Source: Mugil cephalus (lineage: Eukaryota > Chordata > Actinopteri > Mugiliformes > Mugilidae). Taken from it: a stretch of DNA of 64,000 nt. How positions within the stretch are numbered: position 1 is the first letter of the stretch; the number at the start of each line of letters is the position of its first letter. Made by a program: the position numbers and the translations under genes. The notes under the pieces are model-generated. The model saw only the letters and a list, made by a program, of their open reading frames with translations, searched no databases and was not told where the DNA came from. This document shows, piece after piece, positions 35,401 to 49,199 of this stretch. The stretch covers positions 18,758,001 through 18,822,000 of the forward strand of contig NC_061773.1 of the NCBI RefSeq assembly GCF_022458985.1, read 5' to 3'.

Positions 35401-38400
35401 TCCTGTGGCGTAGCTGCCATTCTAACACACAGAAGATGATTAATACGCACGCGTTCAATGTAAAAGCGCTTGGCATTAGTGACTGATGAATTCATCACTC
35501 TGTCACCCTTTTTCTAAATTTTACACCGCCGTTGCCACAGTTGGGGGACGCTGGCGACTGTAGTGCCACTGTCAGCCGCGGGTCAGATGCAGCCAGCATA
35601 TGTGGTGCTCAGAGGCAGCCAGAGCCGCTACGATTCCACCTGGATCATTCATCACTGCCATGGATAAGGATGCTGAAATTAACTGGACTCTCATTTTCTT
35701 GTCGTGCTCACAGGCTCTCTCCCTCCTCCTTAAGCACTGGTCCTCTGCTTGCTCTGTCTTTATCTCACTGAGGCCTCGGCCTGTTTCTCTGCTCTGTTTC
35801 TGTTTTTTTTTTTCTTTTGCGCTTGTTTCTAGGCTTTTCTCTATTGTTCCATCTCTTCATTCCTCTCCACGGTGACTTCCTTTCTTCCTTTCTCTCTATC
35901 ATTTTCACATCCTCCGTGCAAAAGAAGAAAATGGAGATTGAGAATGGAGCAGACACAGTGGCGTTAGACCACTTTTGAAGTCGGGCCATTTTAGTGGTAC
36001 AGTCCAGTTGGTGCCAGTGTGCTGAATTTAGAGTAGCAAGGCTATATAGCTTGGCCGCTTTCTTAGTTGAGCAACCTGTTTGGAGAACGCTCCAAGTGTA
36101 CGGTAGCAGCAGTTGTTTCGGAATGAGTCTTGTTTGACCTTGCTATTGATCCCGAAAGGAAATGTGGTGGTTTGCCCAGCGGATGCTGCAGATCTTGGCC
36201 CGTTTCAATAAAAGATCTCGGAGATGGTTGGAGTTTTAATGAAGAATGCATGGGAAGTTATTGATTTAGCAAATGTTTGCGCCCTCTCTGTATAAGTTCA
36301 GTTTACTACTGGCACAGGAGAACGGCTCATAGACATGAAACTGACACGTAGAGGACAAGAGTTGCCCAGAACGTTTAGGCTGTTGCTTTAATGGCTCGCA
36401 CTTTTGCAACTGGCAACCAGTGAATGCTATTTTTCGCTTGTTCTCTTTTCTTAGCAGTCAGACCCTTGCTTGTGCATAGCAGCAGCGTGCTTCCATACTC
36501 AAGGTTTATATAATATACATGCCATTGTCCATTAACCAAAGACATTCGCCTTTTCCAGACACCGTGAAAGTAAGTCTTTCTATTCCACCGGTGTTGAAGG
36601 AGACACTTATCAAAGTGGCTTCAGACAATTGACACACATTAAGTAGCATCAGGCTTGTCAAATTATCCACGCAAGACTGCCACTGACCTCCCTCACCAGG
36701 TAGATCCTTTTATATGGTCTTGCTTAATGGCCCTTAGCCCTTCCAGACTCTACCAGTGATGTTTGGAGAACTCTTGACAGCCCTGGCAGAGTGCATATTG
36801 GAGAGGGGCTCCACTTCTCTCCTCTTGTATCCTCTCCTCAGCTCAGCTCATCATAACGCCCTAGGCAATCGCTTAATTAGCCTTCTTAATTAGGTGGTTT
36901 CTGGTTCTCTGCGCCAGGGTAAATTTTGATCACATTCTGGTGAGAAGCGGCACTTCCTCTGATTTGTTTTAAAGTGCCTTATAAAGCAAGAGGCTTGGTT
37001 ATTTAGCGGGTAGAGATGCTATAATGAAGACGTGGTGTTGCATCTTGGTATTCAGGATTTGTTTTTTATGATTATGTGCCTGTGAGGAATTACAGGAAAA
37101 CCCACATCTTTCCATTTCCACTTAGAATTAAAGATGACGTCAAACATCTGTTTTAGTTTCAGTTTTAGTTCATCTTAGTTGGAGACCCAGCGCTCTTGTC
37201 AATCAATCAATGGTCAGTGATTTTGGGTGTCTCCACATTTTAGCTGACCTTCGGGGATGAGGTTACCTTCATTACTTTGTATTGCGCTTTTCCATTGTTA
37301 GATGCTCAGAGTGCTTACAAGTGGATGCATTATTCATTCGCTCACACAGTCACACCCTGGTGGTGGTAAACTACCTCAGTAGTCACAGCTGCCCTGGGGC
37401 AGGCTGACGGAAACATGGCTGCCAATCCAACCACCACCACACATCACGCAAGTGTCTTGCCCAAGGACACAACGTACAGACTAGGGATAGGGCGGAATCG
37501 GACTGCCAAACGTTCGGTTATTGAACGTCTGCTTGACCTCCTGGGCTACTGCTGTATTAAATAATTGTTTTAAGCATTTGTAATAATTTGTGACATTCAG
37601 CTTTCAGGACTTTATAGACGTACATGTTTTTAGATTATCACTCAGTTAAAAGTTTGATCTGTGAAAGGACAGAAACCGGTAGATAATTTTCAATTCACAC
37701 ATTAAAAATGTTAACCTGGAGATTGTAGTCGTAAATAGTTTTCATGAATAGCTGTTCATTTTTCAGTCGATTCACTTATCAATTAATGGAATAACTGTTG
37801 CTGCTATAGTAACAGTTATTCCATATATATATATAACAGCAAGGAAAACTATTTTGGTCTTGCTTTTCTGCAGAACTACAGAACGTCTGCATTGTTTTCA
37901 ACTCCCAGAATAAGTATTCCTCATGCTGATGGAAAACGGGTTTGAATAACTGGTTGAGCCTCTTTTGATAGCCAAAACCTTAAATTAGCATTGCTGGTAA
38001 CTGGGGATCAAACCTGAACAAGATTCAGGATGAATTTGGGACACGATGTTTTTGCAGCACTGCTTCAGCTCAGCCATATATGTAGGGTTTCTGGTGTGAA
38101 CAGCTCTGTTGGCTTGAGTTCAGACCTTGCCACTGCAAAAGGCTGAGTTTCTTTGTTTCTGATAGCCCCAGGGGAAAAAATAACTTTGTTTTTGAAGTTT
38201 GTTCCTCAGTCGAAACTAATATAAATACACACCTGCCACAGTCTACTCTGTGTTAATACTGTTCATTTAAATCTGAGAGACACATTCATTCTTTGACAGC
38301 AGGTAACCTTTAGATATCTGGCTTGGCCTATTTCCTGGTCTTTGTCACTTAACATGCTCTCTATATAAGTGCAGACTTTCTCACCAGGTTGTTTTGAACA

Positions 38401-41400
38401 AACTTGTCAATTTGAGTATTCTGAATATGAATGAAGATTGTGTTTCAAAGAACGTATTATGCAACACAACAATTCTGAATTGCTTTCAGGTTACACGAAC
38501 AAGAAATACCTTTTTTCATAAGCTGCTGTGTTTGTTGTGTTTATGAAAAATAAAATATGCTATAATCAAGCTGGAATTACCCTATCTTTAGCTATCACAG
38601 TGTTAGGACAACAAATGATGGATGTTTCAGTTTTGACTGAAAGTAGTGGGTGATCGCAGCTGGCAGAGTCTGCTGTCAACTGGGACACCAGGTGAATGCA
38701 TGTCAGGTTTTTTTTTGCCTCCTCTTGAGTTCTGTCCTGGCTGGCTAACTATTCCTTTGTCTGCAGATATGCCCATATTTGGCCAGTGTCCCGCGCAGGA
38801 CGACTTCTACCTGGTGATGTGCAGCCACTGTGGTCACGTCGTGAAGCCACAAGCCTTCCAAGCACATTATGGTAAGTGTGACAGCACACACACACAAACA
38901 CACCCACACACACACACATGACAATGTATGCTTTGTTGTGTGCACATATGTGTGCATACATTCAGTGTGTTCAGGTAATCTTTAATGCAAATACAGAGGT
39001 TGGGTACTGTTAAGAGACGTTTGGACGAAACAGTTCTGAAGTCTCCCTGGTTCAAACGACTCTATGGGGAGTTCTAAAAACCACGAACCTGCCTTTTTCT
39101 GTTTGCGTTCACACTGCCTGTAGGAACCTTGAGATGACGTTAACAACCAGCAGGTAGTTCGTATAGCACATACACTTAATAAAGCCTGGACGTCTGGCAC
39201 TGTTGGGCTACTTATTTCTTTCATTCAATTATTTTGATGCCAACATTAAAGGCCTTTGTTACTAATTTTTACTTTGGCTTTTTGAAACCAGTTGCTTTTT
39301 GTACATTCATGTGAACCATCTAATCATCATGGCCTTGGACGAATCATTACACAGAAAAGGACAGAAAAACTCTGATATGCCTATCACAGAGCTCCCAAAG
39401 CTCAAGTTGACCAACAACCCAAAAAATTAAAGATATACAATTTCCTAATGTGCAAATTAAAAAAAAAACAACAACAGATCTTAACCCCTGAGATGTAGGG
39501 GAATGCTGGCATAGTATTTATGCTATTTTCCTGTTGATTCAGTCGACATTATTATTGCTACTATAGTTGATGATTTTGCAAAAGTAAGCAATGTTAAGAA
39601 ACAATGAACGCGTCACAGTTCTTTTGTTCATTTCACAGAACTGGACATAATATGTAATCTGATCTTAATCTCACAAGTTTGGGGAAAACACAATGTTGTT
39701 ACGCTAATTATGCAACTGCATTCATAATCTTTCGTGCCTTGACTTTACCTTCTCGAGATCCAGGGCTAAACTGGAGCACACACATACGTCACTAAAGGTT
39801 CATCGAGGAATTGAGTTGTAAGGACTGCAGTGCTTCTAGGTTCCTGCAGTGTGGACATGTAAAAGTAGGCTAATTCCTCCAACATACTTTATACAAAATA
39901 ACATGATAGGAACCATGCATGTGACATCACGATGTTAGCTGGAGGGAAAAACACTTTCAACCATGAAAATTTATTTTTTGGTGCCAAAACCGAAAAATGA
40001 AAAACACTGAAGTTTTATCACATACCAGCCACTGCCAGTTGTAGACAACTTTGTTTTGGCTTTGGTGATTACAAGAAAGTATTGGAGTGAGACAATCAAC
40101 AACGCGCACACTTCTTATCAGATAAGATTAATATGTAATACATCATCAGTTTCAGCCTGGATAAGATTATGGGTCAAACTGAATTGTGACATTACATGAC
40201 GTTCATGCTTATTTGGGGGATTCTTATTACATGTTATTGCTAATGGTAACCACTGGGTAACGCAATGTTAGCTGTGTGTTTCAAGGGTGTCGAAGCAGAA
40301 ATTGCATTTGCTACGTTTCCCCCCACAGTGGTTCCACTGATAAAGACGGACCAGACTTTGTCCCCTCTGCTTCCTCCTTTGGTCAAATCGTCCATCCAAT
40401 GAGTGAGAGTGTAGGGGTCGGTGAATATAATCCCATCAGTTAGAGTCAACTTTTTAAAATATCACGGTCTCAGGGAGTGTGTATCAGTATTAGTATATTC
40501 TCTAAAATATGCATTTTCGTCATCCGTTTGTCCTAAAATAGTCCATTGAAACTTGCTAACCACAGTTTACAAGCTATGGTGTTTGACATGTTTTGCATCC
40601 AGTTAAGCCCCGCCCCTCAGAAAGCGTCACATTGTTAACAAACGGTGAAGGGGTCTATACTCACACTCCACGGGATGTGTACATTTGCGTTTCATTGGAC
40701 GGATTTCTCCTGCTTGGTAGTTTAGCACAGCAGTGAAAGCCTCAGCTCAAGAAATAATATATCTGTGAATATGATGATTGCACATCTTGTTAACTTGACA
40801 GTATCCACAGTTTACAGTCACTCCCACAACCACTGAAAGATTTGAGCTGTCAATTCACTCTTGCACATTTTTTCTTCAGATGGTATGAGTGACATCTACT
40901 GAATCTTGTTAAGCAGAGCTATTTCTTTATGGCTGTAGGAATTTAGCTTTTCTAACTGTCACAGGATCCTTTTCAGTGCTGCTTGTTCACTGTGGTGTGA
41001 TATCTATTACAGTTATCAGGGTCAGCCACAAGAGGGAGATGCAGCAGTACACGCTTTGAAGAACCGTCCTTTCAAGTGTCCCCAACATTGAATGAATGGA
41101 CTCCTTCCACTCTGTTAAATGTTATAGACTGATGCAAAGCTGCCAGGGGGTTTTAAATGACACCAGAGGGCAATGCGGTGCCTGTAAAATAAACCATGCA
41201 GACATTGGCCTCGGACGTCTTGAATAAGGTGGTAAAGTTGATGCAGTCTGTGCAAATTCTGATCCACAACGAGCAGCGGTTATGGAACGATGTCAACATG
41301 TTTATTTCCATTTGTTTATTCGAGGTATTGCGGTAACAATCCAACCTTTTTCTCCAGTAAAACGTATTAACATGATTAAAACATGGGTCGCAACATAGAC

Positions 41401-44400
41401 TGGAACCAAAGGAAAATATTCTGGTTAATGTTTTAAAAAGTTAATCAGATGTTTCACCTCATCCAAGAGAAATTCAGTGGCAGTGCTCCCGCTGTGTTTT
41501 ACCCCATGTTTTCCTCTCTTTTATGCCATAATGGGTAGACCCCATGTAGTGTTAACACAGGGCAAAGGCACTGATCTCAACACCACTGAGACAGTCGCAA
41601 TATGATTTTAGCGCGCTTCTTTGAGCCCATCTGTCTCCCGTTAGGTGTTTACGCTTCTCGACTGAGGTTGATCCCAGCAGGGGTGGCTCTCACCACAGAA
41701 TGGGAAACTTCCAGCTCGTCTGCCGTTTTATTAATTCATTTATGGACTTACCAGAGAAAGACTTGACTCCTAATGGATCCCGCGAATACAGATTGACTTT
41801 TTGATCATTTACCTTCAGTTCCGATAGAAAAAAACTTCACTGTTGTCTCTTTAATATTTATTATTACCGTCAAGGTTATTATTGCAAATATTTTAGATGA
41901 TAGGACATGCTTGAACATGGTGTCTGTGGAGACAGTAGTAAGGCTGTCAGATGTTATTTTTTTTCCCCCACTCTCACAGCCAGAGACTCCCCACACTACT
42001 AAGCCAATAGTTTGACAATGTGAAAGAGGATATTAAGGCTCCTCCTTTTTTTTTTTTAGTGTCTGCTGTTTGTGTTTCCCCCTACACACCATTGTGTCTC
42101 CTGGTGTAGTCTTCTACCCCTGGAGCCGGTCTTGGCTTTCTTCTCTCGGTGTTAGCACTTTGTGGACAGAGCGACTGTCAACTAGGGGTTTCCTGGTGTG
42201 AGTTTGTGCGCAGGTTGGCCTGTTGACGGTCACCTGGGACAGGACAAGTCAGTAGAGGAAAGCGGGAGGGAGGATGGCAGTGAAAGAAAGGCCTTTGGGT
42301 TGTTCAGCCGCTAAGGAGTGGGAGGGAAAGTATCTGGAGTGCGTAGTGAATGGGTGCGCGCAGGGAGGCCCTTAGGTGGGAAAAGAGCACTCTTAAAAGC
42401 CCTTTTCTTTGTGAAAAGAGAAATTAGAGGAGGCTGAGCAGTTAGGTGTGTGTGTTTTTCTATGGAACGCAGCTGAGGGAAATGGGGAGTGGCATCAGTG
42501 AGCATGCATGTGTGTTAGTATTCCCTCCACTGTTTCCGCAGCTATAAGCCTCTTTGCTGATCACCTGCTGAGATTGAGTTTTGGCTTACGGTTTACTCCC
42601 CAGCTATACCATGAGGTTGTCCCTGTAAAAAAGCCAGCTAAAAAAAAAAAAAACAGTTCTTTTTCATTCACATCATAAATGCTGTCGTTTTTCAGCCGCT
42701 TGTTCTCTGCTGTTCACGACATGAAAGTGTTGGCAACAATTTCTCGACACCTCGATTGTATCGCTGTGGGTGTGTGTCATTCTCCACCTACTATCAGAGC
42801 AGCAGGCGTGTGTCTGTGTGTCTGACCCCGCGGGCCCACCCTGTCTGCTGTTGCAAAGAGCGGTGACTCATGAATCAAAATGCCGTCGTGATGTTGCTGT
42901 CCATTTTAGTTGTTTGGTCTGTTGCAAATTACGTTCGTCGGAGTACGAAATGTGTGCAGTGGTGCAATCAATCAATGTTGAAAATCCAACACTTATGTGA
43001 TCGTCTTCTATGAATATGAGCAAACAGGGTTCTGTGCGTGTTCTTTTTGGAAACCAAATTATACTTCAACTAAAGATATTAAGTTTTGGATGTAAGCTCT
43101 TAGTGATGAGTCTTCTATTTTTATCTTTCTATCCACAACTGAGCATCGTCCTAACCTTTTTTGCTGTCACGCTGCCTTTTATCAGTTTGCACAGCAGCTG
43201 TTTTAAGAAGCTCAGTCAGGAAATAAAGCTCTTGACCTGTTGGCTCGTTCTATTTCAGGCTGCGTTGGCATGAATCACAAATGCTGCGTATTTGTTGTTG
43301 AGGTAACCTGCGCACCACTGTCTGTGAGAGGGAGATTTTTATGTTCCTGTTTATTCTTGAGTCGTTTTTGACTCATTACCACACCGTATTTGCTATCATG
43401 TGTTAATGCCACCCCGGTTGCTGCTTTCTTTCCAGAGAGAAGACACAGTTCAGCCAATAAAGCAGCCTCCACCTCGCCCTTCCCTCTGCCAGGCAGGAAC
43501 CGGAGTGGCGGCAGCGGGCTTGGGCCTGGGCTGGGCTCGGGGTCTGTGGCAAGCGGAGGCATCCTTAGCCGACCTTCCACTGCTGGTTCCAACTTACCCT
43601 CTGCTTTGTCATCCTCCTCCAATCCTAAACTCCTCAAACCAGCCAAAGAGAAGCTGCCAGGCACTCAGCGAAGACCCCCCTTTGCCCCTATCAGGATCCA
43701 GCCGGACAAGATGTAGGTGTCACTCTGCGACGTGTATGATTGTGTCCAGTAACAAGTTGATTTGACCTGCTCCAATTGCCACTGTTTTTGATAGAGCGTA
43801 ATTATTGTATGATGTCAGTTTCTGCTGAAGTAGCTCTCTTTTTAGTAGCACTGTATTTGTAAGGTTTGACAAACAACATGAATGTCAACCGCCTTGTGAT
43901 GAAGTATCTTATTTTTTCGTCTATAAATTCCCATATAGAGTAGTTATATTATCTAACATCCCGGAACTCTCTCAAATTTTAATGTTAGTTTTCTTATTAA
44001 TGTTATATTATATTATATTATTAACATTTACTTTCATTTACTACCTAAAACACAACCTAGAACTGTGTTTAAGTGGAAAATAGTATTTTTTTTCTCTTAA
44101 TGGGTGTGTTTTTAACTCAAGCCTTTGATAAATGACCATATTAGATTTATGTTTTGTCCTCACAGCACCATCCTTACGTCCACATCCGTCTCTTACCATA
44201 CGCTTCTCACTGCCTCAGTGTTTCTAACTCTCAGCTTCCTCCTCGCTGCCCTCCTCATCTCTGTAACCTTCTCTTCCAGCCTCACCCCGGCTGTCAAGGT
44301 GGAGAAGATCCATCTGAGGGTGGACTCGTCAGCTAAGCTGGTGCAGGCTCCATCTGCCCCCACCACCACCTCATCCTCCTCTACATCCTCCTCTAGCACC

Positions 44401-47400
44401 ACTGTGAGCTCCAACACTACCGCCATCACGACCTCCTCATCAGTCCATAAACCAAGCCTTAACTGTTCCACCGTACCAAAGCCTCCATTACTGGCACCAG
44501 GCCAGATTCCCAATGGCAAGGGCCACCTCTCTGTCCTCTCAGACAAGAAGCAGGACAGCAGCAGCACCAGTAGCAGACGCCACCTTAAGAAACTGACAGG
44601 TCAGCTGAATGGGGGACCTCTGGGATGGGTGCTATGGTTGCGGTTTTGTGCTTTCAGTATTTTGTATTTTGGGTCTGTTGTGTGAACAATCTTCAGATTA
44701 CAAATATTTCAGTCTCATCTTATACAGCATAAATAGTTTTAGATCTAAAATTGTTAGTTTACTCCAGGCCAGGTAACATTTGAGCAACTTTTCAAAGATT
44801 GATGCACAGGGTATTATGTCCACCATTAGGCTTGCCGCAATTACTGCAAAATGTGGCGAAACTGGGAATTAATTATTGCAGAACCTTTTAGAATACATCT
44901 TGATAATACTAGATTGAGCACATTATCAGTTCTCTGCTACTTGAAAAACAAGCTTTAACAAAATGCTGCTAACGTGGGCAATTAAATCACTGATCACAGT
45001 TGTTGACAATGATGGTGCCATGATTGTGACAGTCCAATGAACCACTGGGACTGTACTAATTATTTTCTAGTAAACACAAACTCAGAATGTTCTTACATCA
45101 TCTACAGTGCTAGTTCTGTTGATGTTTTGCACAACACAATTTATTTATTACTTTAAATTCATTAGCAAGTAACAGTGTATGTACGTAACCAATGGTCTTT
45201 TCTCTCATTCGTTCAGAACGCGAGTTCAATCCAGATGCCCACTGTGGCGTTGTGGATATTACGTCTCGGAAACCCTGCACAAGATCGCTAACATGCAAGG
45301 TAACCGGTCTCTATCCTGTGTCGTGCTCCTCAGCTATAATGTATACCATTTAAACCTGAGGTTGGTAGTGTTCTAAAGTTATATGCAATGATTCATGTTA
45401 AAGGGTCTCAGTTTTTGAGGAAAGTAGATAATTTTTGGGTATCGTCAGATCTCTTGTGGCCGACTAACAAGTGAGTTGCATTGTTTCTAGAATACATGTT
45501 GTCAGCTTCAGCAGTTTGCTACTGGCAGAGGCACAGCTCTGTATAACCTGAAAGTGTAAACTGCAGTGACATTGCTGGGCACTGTAAGTCAATAATATCA
45601 AAGTTTTATTAATACTCTTGACTCCTCAAACAGTCAACAGCCATGGTTCCTCTAAGCAGCTGCCTTGTACTCTGGAAATGAAATTATTTTATCCCCCCAG
45701 AGTAGGAGAGGGCTACAAGAAGATTCAGTAATTAAAAAAAATAATTATGACAGACTGTAATGGAAAAAAATACCTCTCCAGCTGTTAAGCAGGTGTATTG
45801 CATTAATGATGCTTAGGGCTTCTGTTCAAGCCAGTGGCATAGTGGAAATTTCACTCGTAAACGGAACAATGGATTTAATCAAATACCAGCAAAATATAGA
45901 CGTAAATAAAAAGATAACGATGAAAAGACAATGGCGTCAATAACAAAATGCTGATGAGACTACCACAAGATGTGAAGCTGTTTCGTAGCCCTCTTAGTCC
46001 TCTAATCAGGGCACAATTGATATTTTAAATAGACCTCCAAAGAGTCATGCACGGCTTAATCACAGCACTGCCTTCCACTTTTTGGAGGAAGAATGGGCAG
46101 AAGTCCCCCAAATGTGAATTTAAAGATGCTTAGCTGGCTGCAAAAAAGATTTACCAACTGGTAAATTTCCCAAAGGAAGTGCTATGAAGTAATGACCATG
46201 CAGGGTGTCCAAGTCTTTGTTTTGGGCCATTTCGCTCTTTTGATATTTTGAAACGATATGAAAAGACGAAGGTAACTTTGGAAATCGTCTTTTGTTTACT
46301 TAGCTCTTCACAGTTTGACCAGTAGCTCAGAAGCAAAGTTACATATTATGCTAATCTGTCAGAGATGCATCTGTCATAGACAAATTGGAATACAATTATC
46401 ACATTATCAACATCCCGACAGACACATTCCTTAAGCCAACGGAGAGCGGTGCCAGGGAGAAGGAAGCGCTTTGACACATTACTGGCGGAGCACAAGAACC
46501 GAGCAAGGGAGCGGGAGAGGGAGCGTGAACTCCACCAACCCCATTCCCAGCAAACCCCCCCTCTCAGGGACCCACACCCCACCTCCCATCTCACCGCTGG
46601 CCACGATGCCCACCAGGTGGCTCATGGCAACGGCCCTGCCCCAGATGCCACTAAGCCTTTGACACTTGGAAAGTCCAAATTTCACAGCCCTGGTCTTCCA
46701 CGGTGAGTGTTGCTCTTTGACACACCAACACCAAAACCTAAACTCACCACCAGTCCAGTTGTTTTGATTTTAGAAACTCATTCATTCTAGTTATATATAT
46801 ATAACTATATATATATATATTTATATATAGTGTCATCCGACCCAGCTAATATTTCTCACTGTGAACTGTGAGTCTCTGAAGTGGCTCATGTTATCAAGGG
46901 GAAAGTAACCAGCAACACTATCTGTCCATCAGACTAAACAGTGGTCACGGAGGTGGTGCTTCCGGAGACCCTGCAGTAGTCCACGAGTCACTACACCATC
47001 CCCAAACTACCCCCGATGGTTTTTCCAGACCCTCCAGCGATGAGGGTGAGAACGAGGAACGTGAGGACAACTCTGACAAACTGGACTGTCACTATTCAGG
47101 TTATCACCCTCGACCGGCAGCTGTAAGTGCACTTCGTCAGCTGTTAGCCACAGACAGCCTTTCTCTCTGATACAGAAAATAAATAGTCTGTGACTGTAGA
47201 TTTTTTTTTCCCTTATCCGAGCTCCACTTTTTTTTCCCAGTACTGTACGTTTGGAAGTCGACTGTTCGGGAGAGGCTGTTACTCCTTTGAGCGGCGATGG
47301 GACAGAGTGCGATGTGTCCTAACCACGATGATGGACAAGCATGTCAACTCTCAGATGTGGAAGTAAGTCTGTATATATTTTCCAAAACCTTTGCTGAAGT

Positions 47401-49199
47401 AAGCATTTTAATACCCGACTGTCTTGTTCATTATGAGAATTTTTGACTTTATAACTAAACTGGATGATGTTTATTCTTGTTGCAGGAAAATCCCCTTGGC
47501 CTTGGAGAACTCCTCCTCCGTTGCACCTACCCATAGGACAAGCACAAATTCCCACGGTAGCACTCCCTCGTCAGGCTTCCTGGGCCCCCCTGCCACCTTG
47601 TCCCAGACTCCTTATAGCCAATCCTACGAGGGCAAGTCAGTGCTCTCCTATGGGACCACCTTAAATGCCCGCAATTCCCCACAGGGCGGTGCTGAGCACC
47701 CGGCCTATGGCAACATGCAGGCCCGACAAGTGTCTTCGTCGCCGCAGATGCCTTCAGCCCACCTGTCCTCATCCTCTTCTTCTTCAGCTCCTTCCTTAGC
47801 CTCAGGCCGGGCGCTTAAGTCCCGTTCCTCCAGCAGCAACACTACCAAGTCATCTTCGTCCTTTAGGCCCAAGGAGATCTCCGCCTCCTCTACTCCTGTC
47901 ATCCCAAACTCCACTAGCGGAGGAAGCTCTGGAGCTAACAGTAACAGTAGCAGCACCAGCTTCAGCTCGGGGAAGAAGAGGAAGAACAGCTCTGTCTTGT
48001 CTTCATCCCATAGCTCCTCTGAATCCTCCTCTTCTAACGCCAACATTTCTTCCTCCTCCTCCTCTTTCAAGAAGAACTGTGCAAATGTCGGCAGCTCAGG
48101 GAGCACCTACCACCACGGCTCATTAGGTCCATCCTCATCGTCATTATCCTCCTCTCACAGTGGAGTTCACAGCGTGGGGCTTAACTGTGGCCCTACCGTG
48201 CGGACCAACTCGCTTAGTCTCAAGGCCGAGCCTTCAGCGGGCGGCTCCTCTGGGCCGCCTGCGCGAGGTCCTCCCTCGGGCAGCCCCGCAGAGTCCATCA
48301 AGCGTATGAGTGTGGTAATGAACAGCAGCGACTCAACCCTTTCCCTGGGGCCTTTTGTCCACCATCAGTCCTCATCCTCATCTGACCACCACACCAGCTT
48401 TAGCCACCACTCCTCAGACGGGCGCTTGGAGGCCAAGAAGCGCAAAAGCTCTTCTGCCTCCGCTGGCATTAACAGTGGAGGTGGGGGAGGAGGCCTCGGA
48501 GGAGGAGGAGGTGGGGGACCAGGTGGACCAGGTAGACCTAAAGTGGCCAAGTCTCCTGCCATTAGCAACATCCACGGGAAGCATGGGCGGAGCATTCCAG
48601 GGGCGCCGGGTCTACCCAACAACTCCCATTTACATCAGGTTGGTTTTGTGCTGTACCAGATAGGATGCACTTCATAAAAGTGGAGGAGGTAGCTGCACTA
48701 TGAGGTTCCTGACACCTTTAAACAGATCAGGATTAAACAGGATAGCAAGGTGTTGGTATTTGATTCTCACTGTAACATGTGATTAAGTAAATAAGTAAAT
48801 TAATTTATTTATCAGTGAATCTGGTGCAAGGAAGTAGCAGAGCACCCACATAGAAAGTAGCATGAACTTGTTCCTTTCATGCTGTGTATGCTGGCGTTTT
48901 ATTCTGAGCACATTCGACTTTTGTCAACTATTCAGGTTCAGCGTTCTTCTTTTTGATTGGCTGCAAAAATGCTTAATAGTGCACCCGTACATATGTGCTC
49001 AGATATTTTAAAAGTTTTTCCACCTGGTCTCTCTTTATGTAATAACAGCATGTCAATATCTTACATCCATAAAATTTCTACCTCCCCCTGTGCTTGCTTA
49101 TAATTAGTTACTTTTGCTAACTGCTGTTAAAATTTAAACTACTGACATTTTAACAGATTATTTTTCTTCTTCTTTCCCCAGCCAAAGGCTCGTCCCTGA
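32480..49199 (+). CDS. atxn7: Ataxin-7, SAGA deubiquitinase-module subunit
   Basis: Eleven coding exons: 32480-32690, 32886-32954, 38767-38871, 43436-43712, 44280-44599, 45217-45299, 46422-46702, 46933-47122, 47241-47362, 47486-48638, 49182-49199; 2,829 nt, 942 aa (human 892). The start [20 protein letters not shown] and the end PKARP match the vertebrate protein. The poly-Q tract is only five Gln (residues about 23-28). Next come an atypical zinc finger ([20 protein letters not shown], about 110-130), a short VKVEKI motif, and the SCA7 domain in exons 6-7 ([40 protein letters not shown]). Exon 10 encodes a long Ser-rich tail with Gly runs. Ataxin-7 anchors the USP22 deubiquitinase module to SAGA in the nucleus. 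The start codon follows an acceptor at 32,471, so the 5' UTR is split. Confidence 0.96.
32955..38766 (+). other. atxn7 intron 2 (5.8 kb)
   Basis: Contains a CA run at 33,011-33,022 and a fish interspersed repeat at 37,262-37,552. The rest is unique sequence in which no gene or conserved element was recognised by eye. Confidence 0.6.
37262..37552 (+). repeat. Common teleost interspersed repeat (SINE-like)
   Basis: The phrases ATTGCGCTTTTCCATTGTTA, CATTCGCTCACACAGTCACA, GTGTCTTGCCCAAGGACACA, GGCGGAATCGGACTGCCAAA, GGTTATTGAACG and CCTCCTGGGCTACTGCTG are diagnostic of a very common fish repeat. I cannot name the exact family. It is diverged and lies in atxn7 intron 2. Confidence 0.7.
38872..43435 (+). 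other. atxn7 intron 3 (4.6 kb)
   Basis: Begins with a CA-rich stretch (38,885-38,918). No further gene or clear repeat family was recognised; a weak inverted similarity near 39,106 and 39,840 was judged too slight to call. Confidence 0.55.

Noticed and set aside
39106-39862. A weak inverted similarity (CACACTGC...AGGAACCT) in atxn7 intron 3, MITE-like
   Set aside because: Only about 25 bases match and the match does not extend. Too little to call an element without alignment.
40240-40449. A 69-codon minus-strand open frame in atxn7 intron 3
   Set aside because: No motif or repeat family recognised; length is within chance expectation.
44193-44567. A 124-codon minus-strand open frame
   Set aside because: Antisense of the Thr/Ser-rich atxn7 exon 5; no independent support.
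47705-48106. A 133-codon acidic open frame on the minus strand
   Set aside because: It is the antisense shadow of the Ser-rich atxn7 exon 10 (Ser codons read backwards as Glu/Glu-like codons).
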